Below, one piece after another: positions 29,986 to 39,160 of a DNA stretch of 64,000 nt. Under the pieces are notes generated by a model. The model saw only the letters and a program-made list of their open reading frames with translations, was not told the DNA's origin and did no database searches. The stretch lies in assembly GCF_900446255.1 (NCBI RefSeq), contig NZ_UIGI01000001.1:2258763-2322762 (forward strand), read 5' to 3'. How positions within the stretch are numbered: the first letter of the stretch is position 1; the number at the start of each line of letters is the position of its first letter. This stretch comes from Buttiauxella agrestis. GTDB taxonomy: Bacteria > Pseudomonadota > Gammaproteobacteria > Enterobacterales > Enterobacteriaceae. The position numbers and the translations under genes were made by a program.

Positions 29986-30438
29986 CTACGGATTGATAAA
30001 TGTCTGCTTCACGCGTTGCGAACGCTTGAGGTACGGAACCAACAAAGCCGCAGCTAACAGCGGGAACATCAACTGGCGCAATGCCAGATCGTCACTCACT
30101 GGGGAAAACGCGAAGGCTTTAACCGCTAACAACACCGACAGCAATAACCAAAGAATATAATGACGGACCACATTCTTACGACGTTTAAAGAAGGCGATAG
30201 TCAACCACACGGTATAACCCCACATGGCAATTGCGCAGGCAATCGAGGTGTACCAAAACATCACCATTTTGGGGCCTTGCGCGCTCATAAGTCGATGGCT
30301 TTCTGGGGAGATAAGCATCATAAGATAAATGGCGAGGGCAATACTGCTGCTGAGTAAGGTCATCAGAAGCCAGGCGAGAGGGGCAAGAAGCCAGCCTGCA
30401 ATGCGGGGTGCTCGCCCAGGTACTTGCGTTGTCGTCAT
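29986..30438 (-). CDS. ydgK: YdgK, DUF2569 inner-membrane protein
   Basis: A 150-residue protein with four hydrophobic segments, family DUF2569 (GWLLAPLAWLL and WLTIAFFKRRK). It resembles E. coli YdgK and lies at the same place, between rsxA and cnu. The function is unknown. Confidence 0.88.
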   Translation of the reverse strand: MTTTQVPGRAPRIAGWLLAPLAWLLMTLLSSSIALAIYLMMLISPESHRLMSAQGPKMVMFWYTSIACAIAMWGYTVWLTIAFFKRRKNVVRHYILWLLLSVLLAVKAFAFSPVSDDLALRQLMFPLLAAALLVPYLKRSQRVKQTFINP

Positions 30439-30532
30439 GTTACCTCCCGAAAAAGAATAAGACTTTCCTTATGAGATTCATAAGGCGGGAGGATTATAAG
30501 GTTTTTTTAACGCTTTGCTACCGCAAGCTGCG

Positions 30533-30748
30533 CTACAGCACATATCGCCAGACGGCTTTTGGCACACAACCTAAATCAAACAGGCGTCCACCGGAAACCA
30601 ATTCAGCCCGACGATGATCGGCAGCACGATACATATTCATCAATTCATTATTATCGGTGAGGGTGTAATTAAGATGGTCGAAGAGTTTTTCAAGGCTTTC
30701 GGACGAGCTGATTTTTCGAAATTTCATTAAATAATCTAGAGCGGTCAT
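30533..30748 (-). CDS. cnu: Cnu (YdgT), Hha-family partner of H-NS
   Basis: A 71-residue Hha/YmoA-family protein ([20 protein letters not shown] and [21 protein letters not shown]). It binds H-NS or StpA and modulates gene silencing, and in E. coli it was also found as an oriC-binding protein. Same length and position as in E. coli. Confidence 0.95.
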   Translation of the reverse strand: MTALDYLMKFRKISSSESLEKLFDHLNYTLTDNNELMNMYRAADHRRAELVSGGRLFDLGCVPKAVWRYVL

Positions 30749-30832
30749 GAGAGGCAGTTATCCATACAAAAGAGAAAATAGGAGCACGCGGCATGTCTGA
30801 TTTGCATGAATAATAAACGGAAATGCAGGTTG

Positions 30833-30892
30833 TTATTGCAAGAAAAAGCGTGATATTGACTTTTTAGGAGTTTTCATCGTCACATAGAACAT
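30833..30892 (-). CDS. possible 19-residue ORF upstream of cnu
   Basis: A short ORF (MFYVTMKTPKKSISRFFLQ) with a strong AGGAGG eight bases before its ATG, in the ydgJ-cnu gap where E. coli carries blr. It shows no similarity to Blr and no clear membrane segment. It could be a leader peptide or chance. Confidence 0.2.
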   Translation of the reverse strand: MFYVTMKTPKKSISRFFLQ

Positions 30893-31027
30893 CACCTGAC
30901 CCTCCTGACACCCGCGTATTGCCTGGTGTTTGGTAAGTGTGCAACTCAATCGCAACAATATAATTACCTGTTGTTACAATTACAGGGATGGTGTCAAATA
31001 GGGCGTCCAAAATTATGAGGAAAGCAA

Positions 31028-32068
31028 ATGAGTGATAGCATTCGTGTCGGATTAATCGGTTACGGTTACGCCAGTAAGACTTTTCATGCGCCATTAATTG
31101 TCGGTACACCAGGCATGGTTCTGGCCGGTGTTTCCAGCAGCGATGCCGCGAAAGTTCATGCTGACTGGCCAAACATGCCGGTAGTCTCTGATCCTCATCA
31201 TCTGTTTAATGACCCAAATATCGATTTAATCGTCATTCCCACCCCAAACGATACCCACTTCCCACTGGCAAAAGCGGCGCTGGAAGCCGGTAAACATGTG
31301 GTTGTCGATAAACCCTTTACCGTGACGTTGTCACAAGCGCGTGAACTGGATGCGCTGGCGAAAAGCTGCGGCTTATTGCTTTCTGTATTCCACAACCGCC
31401 GTTGGGACAGCGATTTCTTAACCGTGAAAGCGCTGCTGGCAGACGGTACGTTGGGTGAAGTGGCCTATTTTGAATCCCATTTTGACCGCTATCGTCCGCA
31501 GGTGCGTAACCGCTGGCGCGAGCAGGCGGGCGTTGGGAGCGGGATTTGGTATGACTTAGGCCCTCATCTTATTGACCAGGCATTGAATCTTTTTGGACTG
31601 CCTGTCAGCCTGACAGTGGATTTAGGCCAACTGCGCCCAGGCGCTCAGGCCACGGATTACTTCCATGCGGTGCTGGCGTACCCACAGCGTCGCGTTGTGC
31701 TCCACGGTACTTTGCTGGCGGCAGCAGAAACAGCGCGCTACATCGTGCATGGCGCGCGTGGCAGCTACATTAAATATGGCCTCGACCCGCAGGAAGATCG
31801 CCTGAAAGCGGGCGAGCGTTTACCGCAGGAAGACTGGGGTTACGATATGCGCGACGGCGTGTTAACGCTGGCGCAGGGTGAGGTGATGGCAGAGCAAACG
31901 TTGCTGACCGTGCCGGGTAATTATCCGGCTTACTACGCGGGGATTCGTGATGCACTCACGGGCCACGGTGAGAACCCGGTTCCGGCCGCGCAGGCCATTC
32001 AGGTCATGGAAATGATTGAGCTGGGCATGGAATCCGCGAAACATCGCGCGACACTGAACCTGGCGTAA
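31028..32068 (+). CDS. ydgJ: YdgJ, Gfo/Idh/MocA-family oxidoreductase
   Basis: A 346-residue NAD(P)-dependent sugar dehydrogenase-like protein. The N-terminal Rossmann fold begins IRVGLIGYGYASKTFHAPLI, and the family EKP-type motif appears as VVVDKPFTVT. The C-terminal alpha/beta domain contains the conserved GSGIWYDLGPHLIDQA. The substrate is unknown. GAGGAAAGCA precedes the ATG. In E. coli it neighbours add; here it is followed by convergent speG. Confidence 0.93.
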   Translation: MSDSIRVGLIGYGYASKTFHAPLIVGTPGMVLAGVSSSDAAKVHADWPNMPVVSDPHHLFNDPNIDLIVIPTPNDTHFPLAKAALEAGKHVVVDKPFTVTLSQARELDALAKSCGLLLSVFHNRRWDSDFLTVKALLADGTLGEVAYFESHFDRYRPQVRNRWREQAGVGSGIWYDLGPHLIDQALNLFGLPVSLTVDLGQLRPGAQATDYFHAVLAYPQRRVVLHGTLLAAAETARYIVHGARGSYIKYGLDPQEDRLKAGERLPQEDWGYDMRDGVLTLAQGEVMAEQTLLTVPGNYPAYYAGIRDALTGHGENPVPAAQAIQVMEMIELGMESAKHRATLNLA

Positions 32069-32076
32069 CCGCTACC

Positions 32077-32115
32077 AAACCCTGGCACCACGCTCACTTT
32101 CAGGGGCCAGGGTTT
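32077..32115. terminator. hairpin between convergent ydgJ and speG
   Basis: Arms AAACCCTGGC / GCCAGGGTTT separated by 19 bases. Likely a bidirectional 3' end, although the loop is long. Confidence 0.65.
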
Positions 32116-32118
32116 CGG

Positions 32119-32676
32119 TTACTGCGCAGTCGGTTTTAAAATAGTGCCCACAGTTTTGTGCCCCGCCAGATACTGATGCTGGAAAATGCACATCCGAATC
32201 GTGTTGCGATACTCTCCATTGATAAAGAACTCGTGGATTAACTCACCTTCCACCATAAAGCCGAGCTTCTTATAGATGTGGACGGCTTTTTCATTCTCTT
32301 TATCAACAATCAAATACAGTTTGTACAGATTGAGCACCATAAATCCGTAATCCATCGCAAGCCTGGCGGCACGTGATGCCAGGCCTTTACCCTGATAATC
32401 AGGCGAGATGATTATCTGGAATTCGGCACGGCGAGGAACATGGTTGATTTCGACCAGTTCGACCAGACCTGCTTTTTCGCCATTGCATTCGATAACAAAA
32501 CGACGCTCGCTCTGATCGTGAATATGCTTGTCATACAGATCCGACAGCTCGACAAATGCCTCGTAAGGCTCTTCAAACCAGTAGCGCATCACGCTGGCAT
32601 TGTTATCAAGCTGGTGAACGAAACGCAGATCTTCGCGCTCAAGCGGGCGAAGCTTAATGGGGAGTTCCTGGCTCAT
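32119..32676 (-). CDS. speG: SpeG, spermidine N1-acetyltransferase
   Basis: A 185-residue GNAT acetyltransferase. The acetyl-CoA loop is [14 protein letters not shown], and the polyamine allosteric/active-site features ([11 protein letters not shown] and [11 protein letters not shown]) resemble E. coli SpeG. It acetylates excess spermidine and spermine. I start at the ATG at 32676 ([10 protein letters not shown]). Confidence 0.96.
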   Translation of the reverse strand: MSQELPIKLRPLEREDLRFVHQLDNNASVMRYWFEEPYEAFVELSDLYDKHIHDQSERRFVIECNGEKAGLVELVEINHVPRRAEFQIIISPDYQGKGLASRAARLAMDYGFMVLNLYKLYLIVDKENEKAVHIYKKLGFMVEGELIHEFFINGEYRNTIRMCIFQHQYLAGHKTVGTILKPTAQ

Positions 32677-32738
32677 TTGAATTCCTTTCAAAGAGATAAG
32701 GCTTCCCTTAAGAAGCCTTATTGATTAACGTCGTGCAG

Positions 32739-33086
32739 TTACGGAGCGACAACACGGCCAGAGCGGCGGTCAAGGCAACGTAGGGTGTTGGGTTCCCAAT
32801 AAGCGTTGACGTTGGCGCTTTTCTGGCAATTGTCCTGGGCATCAAAAGCGACGTCGGTTTTGTCCCATTCTTTTTCGGCACGTTTGTTAACTTTCTGGCG
32901 CAGAGAGCGGGTGTCATTCCATTGCTCTTTGTCCATCGCCGCATCCTGGCGAGTTTGCGCATTGTCACCCGACTCGATAATCAGTTTATTGGTCTGAGCA
33001 TTCGCGGGCTGAACAAACGCAAACGCACTCAGCAACAATGCCAGCGGCATAGCCACCGACAGATGTTTGCGAAGGGTTGTGTTCAT
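32739..33086 (-). CDS. ynfB: YnfB, periplasmic DUF1283 protein
   Basis: A 115-residue exported protein. The signal peptide (about 1-31, ending PANA) is followed by the DUF1283 domain ([40 protein letters not shown]). The function is unknown. I start at the ATG at 33086, where the signal peptide begins; the 51-codon extension is not plausible. It is divergent from ynfA, as in E. coli. Confidence 0.92.
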   Translation of the reverse strand: MNTTLRKHLSVAMPLALLLSAFAFVQPANAQTNKLIIESGDNAQTRQDAAMDKEQWNDTRSLRQKVNKRAEKEWDKTDVAFDAQDNCQKSANVNAYWEPNTLRCLDRRSGRVVAP

Positions 33087-33189
33087 TGCGGTTTCCTTTA
33101 GAGTATTTTGCAGCTTATAAATATACCACGGTGCGCGATGCGTACCAGATGGTGCACTTTTGACCTCATTATCCCAGACAATGTTCAAT

Positions 33190-33516
33190 ATGATCAAAAC
33201 AACCTTATTATTTTTTGCCACGGCGCTTGCCGAAATCATCGGCTGCTTTTTACCCTGGCTGTGGTTAAAGCGCGAAGGCTCTGCATTCCTGCTGATCCCG
33301 GCAGCATTATCGCTGGCGATGTTCGTCTGGCTATTGACGCTCCATCCGGCGGCCAGTGGACGCGTATATGCTGCTTACGGTGGCGTTTATGTCGTAACGG
33401 CACTGCTGTGGCTACGCGTAGTCGATGGCATTAAATTAAGTGCTTATGACTGGATAGGCGCATCTGTTGCCTTCTGCGGCATGTTGATTATCGTCGCTGG
33501 CTGGGGCCGGGCCTGA
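33190..33516 (+). CDS. ynfA: YnfA, UPF0060 small membrane protein
   Basis: A 108-residue protein with four hydrophobic helices ([20 protein letters not shown] and [17 protein letters not shown]), related to the small multidrug resistance fold and close to E. coli YnfA. In Shigella a homologue exports cationic compounds. The start at 33190 (MIKTTLLFF) matches E. coli; an ATG three codons earlier is also available. Confidence 0.92.
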   Translation: MIKTTLLFFATALAEIIGCFLPWLWLKREGSAFLLIPAALSLAMFVWLLTLHPAASGRVYAAYGGVYVVTALLWLRVVDGIKLSAYDWIGASVAFCGMLIIVAGWGRA

Positions 33517-33579
33517 TTTTAGTTTTTACTTCGCCACACGCTTGCAAAAAACCTCGCATTACTGCTGCAACTCGCGCAA

Positions 33580-33602
33580 GAGTCACAAAAATTTTGTGAC
33601 TC
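33580..33602. promoter_or_regulatory. 23-bp perfect palindrome upstream of rspA
   Basis: Arms GAGTCACAAAA / TTTTGTGACTC around a single A, in the ynfA-rspA gap about 100 bp before rspA. The one-base centre makes a hairpin terminator unlikely, so an operator is more plausible. Arms contain TGTGAC-like sequence but not the CRP spacing. Confidence 0.5.
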
Positions 33603-33634
33603 AGTCCGTCAATATCTCATTAATATACTTGTAT

Positions 33635-33642
33635 GGTAGTCT
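33635..33642 (+). promoter_or_regulatory. GGTAGTCT half-site near the rspA promoter
   Basis: GGTAGTCT within TATACTTGTATGGTAGTCTTG, near a TATACT -10-like hexamer (33624-33629). The same octamer occurs in palindromes before ydfI (37390) and the DUF1471 gene (39101). It is a candidate operator half-site. Confidence 0.35.
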
Positions 33643-33704
33643 TGTCAGAGGTAATTTCACGCTCATTAAAGACCATCGACCTGATGTGCTGTAAGGGGAG
33701 CGGA

Positions 33705-34919
33705 ATGAAGATTGTAAAAGCAGAAGTGTTTGTGACTTGCCCGGGGCGGAATTTTGTCACGCTGAAAATTACCACAGACGACGGGATCACTGGACTGGGC
33801 GATGCCACGTTAAATGGCCGCGAATTGTCGGTTGCGTCCTATCTTAAAGATCACGTTTGCCCGCAACTGGTAGGGCGTGATGCGCACCGTATCGAAGATA
33901 TCTGGCAGTTCTTCTACAAAGGTGCTTACTGGCGTCGCGGGCCGGTAACGATGTCGGCAATTTCTGCGGTCGACGTCGCGCTGTGGGACATTAAAGCGAA
34001 AGCCGCCAACATGCCGCTGTATCAATTGTTAGGCGGAGCCTCCCGCGAAGGCGTGATGGTTTACTGTCACACCACAGGCCATTCCATTGATGACGTGCTG
34101 GAGGATTACGCCCGTCATAAAGAGCAGGGCTTTAAAGCGATACGTGTGCAGTGCGGCGTGCCAGGCATGAAAACCACTTACGGTATGGCAAAAGGCAAAG
34201 GGCTGGCGTACGAACCCGCAACCAAAGGCGACTGGCCGGAAGAGCAGTTGTGGTCAACGGAAAAATATCTCGATTTCACCCCCAAATTGTTCGAGGCCGT
34301 TCGCAATAAGTTTGGCTTCGACGAACATTTGCTACACGACATGCACCATCGTCTGACGCCAATCGAAGCCGCGCGCTTTGGTAAAAGCATCGAAGATCAC
34401 CGTCTGTTCTGGATGGAAGACCCGACACCTGCTGAAAACCAGGAATGCTTCCGTCTGATTCGCCAGCATACCGTAACCCCGATTGCCGTCGGCGAAGTCT
34501 TTAACAGCATCTGGGATTGCAAACAGCTTATCGAAGAGCAGCTTATCGACTATATCCGCACCACGATTACTCACGCGGGTGGCATCACCGGCATGCGCCG
34601 CATTGCGGATTTTGCCTCGTTATACCAGGTGCGAACCGGCTCACACGGCCCGTCCGACCTGTCTCCAGTTTGTATGGCCGCCGCGCTGCATTTTGACCTC
34701 TGGGTGCCAAACTTTGGGGTACAGGAATACATGGGCTATTCCGAGCAAATGCTCGAAGTCTTCCCGCATAACTGGACGTTTGATAACGGATTCATGCACC
34801 CTGGCAATAAGCCCGGTATTGGCATCGAGTTCGACGAAAAACTGGCCGCGAAATACCCCTACGAACCTGCGTATCTGCCGGTTGCCCGCCTTGAAGATGG
34901 CACGTTGTGGAATTGGTAA
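33705..34919 (+). CDS. rspA: RspA, mannonate-dehydratase-family enolase-superfamily protein
   Basis: A 404-residue enolase-superfamily protein of the D-mannonate dehydratase subgroup. Metal ligand regions ([30 protein letters not shown]) and the active-site His region ([13 protein letters not shown]) are visible. It matches E. coli RspA in length and nearly throughout in sequence. Members dehydrate D-mannonate to 2-keto-3-deoxygluconate, in E. coli with low activity. I start at the ATG at 33705 ([10 protein letters not shown]) with AAGGGGAGCGG upstream. It is first in rspA-rspB-ydfJ-(ydfI). Confidence 0.95.
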   Translation: MKIVKAEVFVTCPGRNFVTLKITTDDGITGLGDATLNGRELSVASYLKDHVCPQLVGRDAHRIEDIWQFFYKGAYWRRGPVTMSAISAVDVALWDIKAKAANMPLYQLLGGASREGVMVYCHTTGHSIDDVLEDYARHKEQGFKAIRVQCGVPGMKTTYGMAKGKGLAYEPATKGDWPEEQLWSTEKYLDFTPKLFEAVRNKFGFDEHLLHDMHHRLTPIEAARFGKSIEDHRLFWMEDPTPAENQECFRLIRQHTVTPIAVGEVFNSIWDCKQLIEEQLIDYIRTTITHAGGITGMRRIADFASLYQVRTGSHGPSDLSPVCMAAALHFDLWVPNFGVQEYMGYSEQMLEVFPHNWTFDNGFMHPGNKPGIGIEFDEKLAAKYPYEPAYLPVARLEDGTLWNW

Positions 34920-34930
34920 AGGAAGAAAAT

Positions 34931-35944
34931 ATGAAAAGCGTAACCATACAGCAGCCCGAAAAATTGGTAATTGAAGAACGTTCAGCGCCACAACCGCTAC
35001 CGGGGGAAGTCAGAATACGGGTGACATGCGCGGGCATTTGCGGCTCAGATGTACACATTTATCGCGGTCATAATCCTTTTGCCAAATATCCTCGCGTTAT
35101 TGGGCATGAATTTTTCGGTCACATAGATGCGGTCGGTGAAGGCATTGCAAAATCACGCATCGGTGAGCGTGTGGTGGGTGATCCTGTCGTCAGTTGCGGT
35201 CATTGTTATCCGTGCGCGGTAGGGCGGCCCAATGTGTGTGCGGAACTTCAGGTCATTGGGGTGCATCGCGATGGCGGATTTAGTGAATACGTCACGCTGC
35301 CGGCGAAAAACGCGCACGTCGTGCCGGATTCCATTCCCGATAACGAAGCGACGATGGTTGAACCATTTACCATTGCGGCAAATATTTGCTCCCAGATGAA
35401 ACCCACTCCGTTGGATACCGCACTCATCTATGGCGCAGGGCCGATGGGACTGACATCTATTCAGGCGTTGCGCGGCGTATACGGCGTAAAGGAAATTATC
35501 GTCGCCGACCGCATTGATGAACGCCTCGCCATGGCGAAAGCCAACGGTGCCGACCGCGTGATTAACAACGCGAACAGTGATTTAAAAACCGAACTGGATG
35601 CGCTTGGAATTCGCCCGACGCTGATTATTGATGCCGCCTGTCATCCATCAATTTTACCGGAAGCCATTAGCCTTGCATCACCGGCCGCGCGTATCGGCAT
35701 TATGGGGTTTTCATCAGATGCTTGCGTCATTAGCCAGCAGGCGATAACCAGCAAAGAGTTAACTATTTTCAGCTCTCGTCTGAATAGCAACCGGTTCCCG
35801 CTGGTGATTAGCTGGATGACGGAACGCAAAATTCAACCGGAAAAACTGATCACTCATCAATTCCCTTATTTACAAGTTCGGGAAGCGATGGAGCTATTTG
35901 AGAAAGATCAGAAGCAGTGCTGCAAAGTATTACTGAAGTTTTAA
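34931..35944 (+). CDS. rspB: RspB, zinc-dependent hexonate/alcohol dehydrogenase
   Basis: A 337-residue medium-chain dehydrogenase. The catalytic zinc site is CGSDVH with GHEFFG, the structural zinc has CGHCYPCAVGRPNVC, and the Rossmann motif is GAGPMG. It resembles E. coli RspB. In homologues it acts as L-gulonate 5-dehydrogenase, giving D-fructuronate for YdfI and RspA. I start at the ATG at 34931 (MKSVTIQQPE) after AGGAAGAAAAT. It is more diverged from E. coli than rspA. Confidence 0.92.
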   Translation: MKSVTIQQPEKLVIEERSAPQPLPGEVRIRVTCAGICGSDVHIYRGHNPFAKYPRVIGHEFFGHIDAVGEGIAKSRIGERVVGDPVVSCGHCYPCAVGRPNVCAELQVIGVHRDGGFSEYVTLPAKNAHVVPDSIPDNEATMVEPFTIAANICSQMKPTPLDTALIYGAGPMGLTSIQALRGVYGVKEIIVADRIDERLAMAKANGADRVINNANSDLKTELDALGIRPTLIIDAACHPSILPEAISLASPAARIGIMGFSSDACVISQQAITSKELTIFSSRLNSNRFPLVISWMTERKIQPEKLITHQFPYLQVREAMELFEKDQKQCCKVLLKF

Positions 35945-35992
35945 TGAGTCGTACCCTACATCAATATACTTATTATAAAGAACGGAGTTTTT

Positions 35993-37288
35993 ATGGTTAA
36001 GAATCTACGTTGGGTAATTGTATTCCTGTTATTCATGGTCTACATGATCAATTATCTGGATAGAGTGGCATTATCTATTACACTGCCGCTGATTGAAAAA
36101 GACCTCACGATTAATCCTGAAGAGTTCGGCATGATATTCGGCAGTTTCTTCTTTGGATATGCGTTGTTTAATTTTATTGGCGGGCTTGCCGTCGATAAAT
36201 TCGGCCCGATGATTGTTCTGGGTTGCGCCGTGGGGATGTGGTCCATTTTCTGTGGTATGACCGCACTGGCCACCGGTTTTTGGTCGATGCTGGTGTTACG
36301 CGTGCTATTTGGCATGGCAGAAGGGCCAATATGCGCGTCAGCTAATAAGATGATTAACGGTTGGTTTCCTCGAAAACAGGCCGCGACAGCATTGGGTTTG
36401 TTAAGTGCAGGCTCGCCACTGGGTGGCGCAGTAGCTGGCCCGATTGTCGGATATCTGGCTCTGGGATTTGGCTGGCGTCCGGCGTTTATGATTATCTGTG
36501 GCATCGGTATTATCTGGATGCTGGTGTGGTTCTTCTTCGTGGCTGATACCCCTGAAAAAAGTAGCCGTGTCAGCGCACAAGAGCGTGAATTAATTGCGCT
36601 GATGAAAGCACAGAACGGTGGTGACACTCAGGATTTAGATGGCGATGTTTCCGGGCATACACTCGGCTATTATCTTAAAAAACCTATCATCCTGGTCACT
36701 GCATTTGCTTTCTTCTGTTACAACTATATTTTATTCTTCTTCCTGAGTTGGTTCCCCTCTTATTTAGTTCAGGCTCACGGTCTGAATATTAAAGAGATGA
36801 GTATTACTACCGTTATTCCATGGATTGTCGGTTTCGTCGGCCTGGCATTAGGTGGCGTTATTTCCGATACCATTCTGCGTATGACCGGTAAATTATTATT
36901 ATCGCGCAAAATTGTATTAGTGGTTTGTTTATTAGCCGCAGCAATATGTGTCGCGCTGGCGGGGACAGTCAGTCAGGTTGTACCGGCAGTGATCCTGATG
37001 TCAGTGTCCATCTTCTTCCTTTATGTCACCGGGGCGATCTACTGGGCGATTATTCAGGACGTGGTCACCAAGACGCGTATTGGGAGCGTGAGTGGTTTTA
37101 TTCATTTGATTGGCAGTGTGTCCGGGATTATTGGTCCAATCGTCACCGGTTTCATCGTGCAGAACACCGGCAAATTTGACAGTGCGTTTATTCTCGCGGG
37201 TGGCGTAGCAGCACTTGGCGCAATCCTGGTGTTATTTGTTATTAAACAGCCGAAAACGGAAACGCCATTGGTGGCAAGTACTCGCTGA
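35993..37288 (+). CDS. ydfJ: YdfJ, MFS sugar-acid transporter (intact)
   Basis: A 431-residue MFS transporter of the anion:cation symporter (hexuronate/galactonate) type with 12 helices (NYLDRVALSITLPLIEKDL and GLLSAGSPLGGAVAGPIVG). In E. coli K-12 the orthologous ydfJ is interrupted by the Qin prophage; here it is full length between rspB and ydfI. It probably imports a hexonate for the rsp pathway. Confidence 0.85.
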   Translation: MVKNLRWVIVFLLFMVYMINYLDRVALSITLPLIEKDLTINPEEFGMIFGSFFFGYALFNFIGGLAVDKFGPMIVLGCAVGMWSIFCGMTALATGFWSMLVLRVLFGMAEGPICASANKMINGWFPRKQAATALGLLSAGSPLGGAVAGPIVGYLALGFGWRPAFMIICGIGIIWMLVWFFFVADTPEKSSRVSAQERELIALMKAQNGGDTQDLDGDVSGHTLGYYLKKPIILVTAFAFFCYNYILFFFLSWFPSYLVQAHGLNIKEMSITTVIPWIVGFVGLALGGVISDTILRMTGKLLLSRKIVLVVCLLAAAICVALAGTVSQVVPAVILMSVSIFFLYVTGAIYWAIIQDVVTKTRIGSVSGFIHLIGSVSGIIGPIVTGFIVQNTGKFDSAFILAGGVAALGAILVLFVIKQPKTETPLVASTR

Positions 37289-37374
37289 GCATTAAATGAA
37301 GAAACTGTGAGTTGTTATACACCTTTTATTTCGTGTCATACCAAATGCACAAAAGTTTAATGCAAATCAATATG

Positions 37375-37398
37375 CAGACTACCATAGCAGGTAGTCTG
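37375..37398. promoter_or_regulatory. palindromic operator candidate upstream of ydfI
   Basis: Perfect nine-base arms CAGACTACC / GGTAGTCTG with an ATAGCA centre, about 48 bp before the ydfI start and without a T-run, so it looks like an operator. RspR (GntR family) is the obvious candidate ligand, with the island TetR regulator as alternative. Confidence 0.55.
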
Positions 37399-37445
37399 TG
37401 GTGGTCCCCAAGTTACTACACAGCTACTAAACAGCGAGTTTCAAA

Positions 37446-38897
37446 ATGGAAAACAAGCTCTTATCTGCAAAAGCTATTGTCCCTCAATACGACCGTAGCA
37501 AACTGGTATCACGCATCGTTCATCTTGGTTTTGGCGCCTTCCATCGCGCTCATCAGGCGGTTTACGCTGACATCCTGGCAAGCGATCACGGTAGCGACTG
37601 GGGTTACTGTGAAGTTAACCTGATTGGCGGCGAGCAGCAAATTGCTGATTTAAAACAGCAAGACAACCTTTATAGCGTGGCAGAAATGTCTGCCGACGCA
37701 TGGCATTGCCGCGTGGTGGGTGTGGTGAAAAACGCCATTCACGCTCAGGTCGATGGCCTGGAAGCCGTGTTCACCGCCATGACGCAACCTGAAGTGGCGA
37801 TTGTCTCCCTGACCGTGACGGAAAAAGGCTACTGCCATACTCCGGCAACCGGCACCATCTTGCTGGATCACCCATTCATTGCACACGACATCGCAAATCC
37901 GCAACAGCCGAAATCCGCACCGGGCGTGATTGTTGAAGCCCTGGCGCGTCGTAAAGCCGCTGGTCTGCCTGCATTTAGCGTGATGTCCTGCGACAACATG
38001 CCGGAAAACGGCCACGTCACCCGTAATGTTATCACCGCGTACGCGCAGGCGATTAACCCGGAATTGGCGGAGTGGATCAAGGCGAATGTGACATTCCCAT
38101 CCACCATGGTTGACCGCATTGTGCCAGCCGTCACGGCTGAAACGCTGGAACAAGTGGCTCAGGCGACCGGCGTTGCTGACCCTGCTGCTGTGGCATGTGA
38201 ACCGTTCCGCCAGTGGGTTATCGAAGATAACTTCGTCGCGGGCCGCCCTGAGTGGGAAAAAGCCGGTGCGGAATTGGTGAAAGACGTTCTGCCATACGAA
38301 GAAATGAAATTGCGTATGCTCAACGGCAGCCATTCATTCCTTGCATACCTCGGCTATCTGGCGGGCTATCAGCATATTTCTGAGTGCATGCAGGATGAGA
38401 ATTACCGTCGTACAGCACATGCATTGATGTTGCAGGAACAAGCGCCAACCCTGAAAGTGCAGGGCGTTGACCTGGCAAAATATGCCGATTCACTGATTGC
38501 GCGTTACACCAACCCGGCACTGCGTCACCGTACCTGGCAAATCGCGATGGACGGAAGCCAGAAATTGCCACAGCGTTGGTTAGACTCCATTCGTTGGCAC
38601 CTGGCAAACGGCAGCGAGTTTAATCTGCTGGCGCTGGGCGTTGCAGGTTGGATGCGTTATGTCGGTGGTGTGGACGAGCAGGGCGCGGCAATCGAAGTGA
38701 GTGACCCATTATTGCCTGCAATTCAGCAAGCGGTTGCTGCCAGCAAAGAAGGGGAAACCCGCGTTAAGGCTCTGTTAGGGCTGAAAACTATCTTTGGCGA
38801 AGACCTGCCTGCTAACGCGAAATTCGTCAATCAGGTGATTGAATCTTACCTGGCGCTGCGTGAAAACGGCGCAAAAGCGACAGTCGCTAAGTTCTAA
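37446..38897 (+). CDS. ydfI: YdfI, mannitol-dehydrogenase-family hexonate oxidoreductase
   Basis: A 483-residue long-chain polyol dehydrogenase of the D-mannonate oxidoreductase (UxuB) type. The N-terminal Rossmann motif is [13 protein letters not shown], and the catalytic Lys lies in the [14 protein letters not shown] signature. It should interconvert D-fructuronate and D-mannonate. It is 157 bp after ydfJ with its own palindromic upstream site, so it may be a separate transcription unit of the same regulon. Confidence 0.93.
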   Translation: MENKLLSAKAIVPQYDRSKLVSRIVHLGFGAFHRAHQAVYADILASDHGSDWGYCEVNLIGGEQQIADLKQQDNLYSVAEMSADAWHCRVVGVVKNAIHAQVDGLEAVFTAMTQPEVAIVSLTVTEKGYCHTPATGTILLDHPFIAHDIANPQQPKSAPGVIVEALARRKAAGLPAFSVMSCDNMPENGHVTRNVITAYAQAINPELAEWIKANVTFPSTMVDRIVPAVTAETLEQVAQATGVADPAAVACEPFRQWVIEDNFVAGRPEWEKAGAELVKDVLPYEEMKLRMLNGSHSFLAYLGYLAGYQHISECMQDENYRRTAHALMLQEQAPTLKVQGVDLAKYADSLIARYTNPALRHRTWQIAMDGSQKLPQRWLDSIRWHLANGSEFNLLALGVAGWMRYVGGVDEQGAAIEVSDPLLPAIQQAVAASKEGETRVKALLGLKTIFGEDLPANAKFVNQVIESYLALRENGAKATVAKF

Positions 38898-38910
38898 ATA
38901 TGTGGTTTCG

Positions 38911-38942
38911 TAGCTACCGCTTGACGTTCAAGACGGTAGCTA
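38911..38942. terminator. hairpin downstream of ydfI
   Basis: Outer arms TAGCTACCG / CGGTAGCTA enclose an inner CTTGA / TCAAG stem. It lies 14 bp after the ydfI stop. No U-run follows, so it may be a 3'-end or factor-dependent structure. Confidence 0.6.
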
Positions 38943-39081
38943 TGAACTGCTAAACAGTGAGTTCTTGAGATTCGTTTGAGAAACGGGGAATATTGTAATT
39001 ATTTCATATCGTTAGCAGGGTTTTTCACGCCGAAATAGCTATGCATGAGACTCTCCCATAGCAAATGGATTATTATTTGTT

Positions 39082-39107
39082 GACTACCTACCTTCTGGTA
39101 GGTAGTC
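39082..39107. promoter_or_regulatory. double palindrome upstream of the DUF1471 gene
   Basis: Perfect 11-base arms GACTACCTACC / GGTAGGTAGTC with a TTCT centre. Each arm holds two overlapping CTACC / GGTAG units, giving two CTACC-N8-GGTAG registers. Likely operator of the TetR regulator encoded at 39522. Confidence 0.75.
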
Positions 39108-39160
39108 TGTGTTTGTCGAGACAACTCCATTGAACGAAAACACAACTCAGGAAAAACATC

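Noticed and set aside
30864-31172. 102-residue ORF on the - strand overlapping ydgJ
   Set aside because: Most of it is antisense to ydgJ and it shows no similarity to Blr, the small protein expected near this place.
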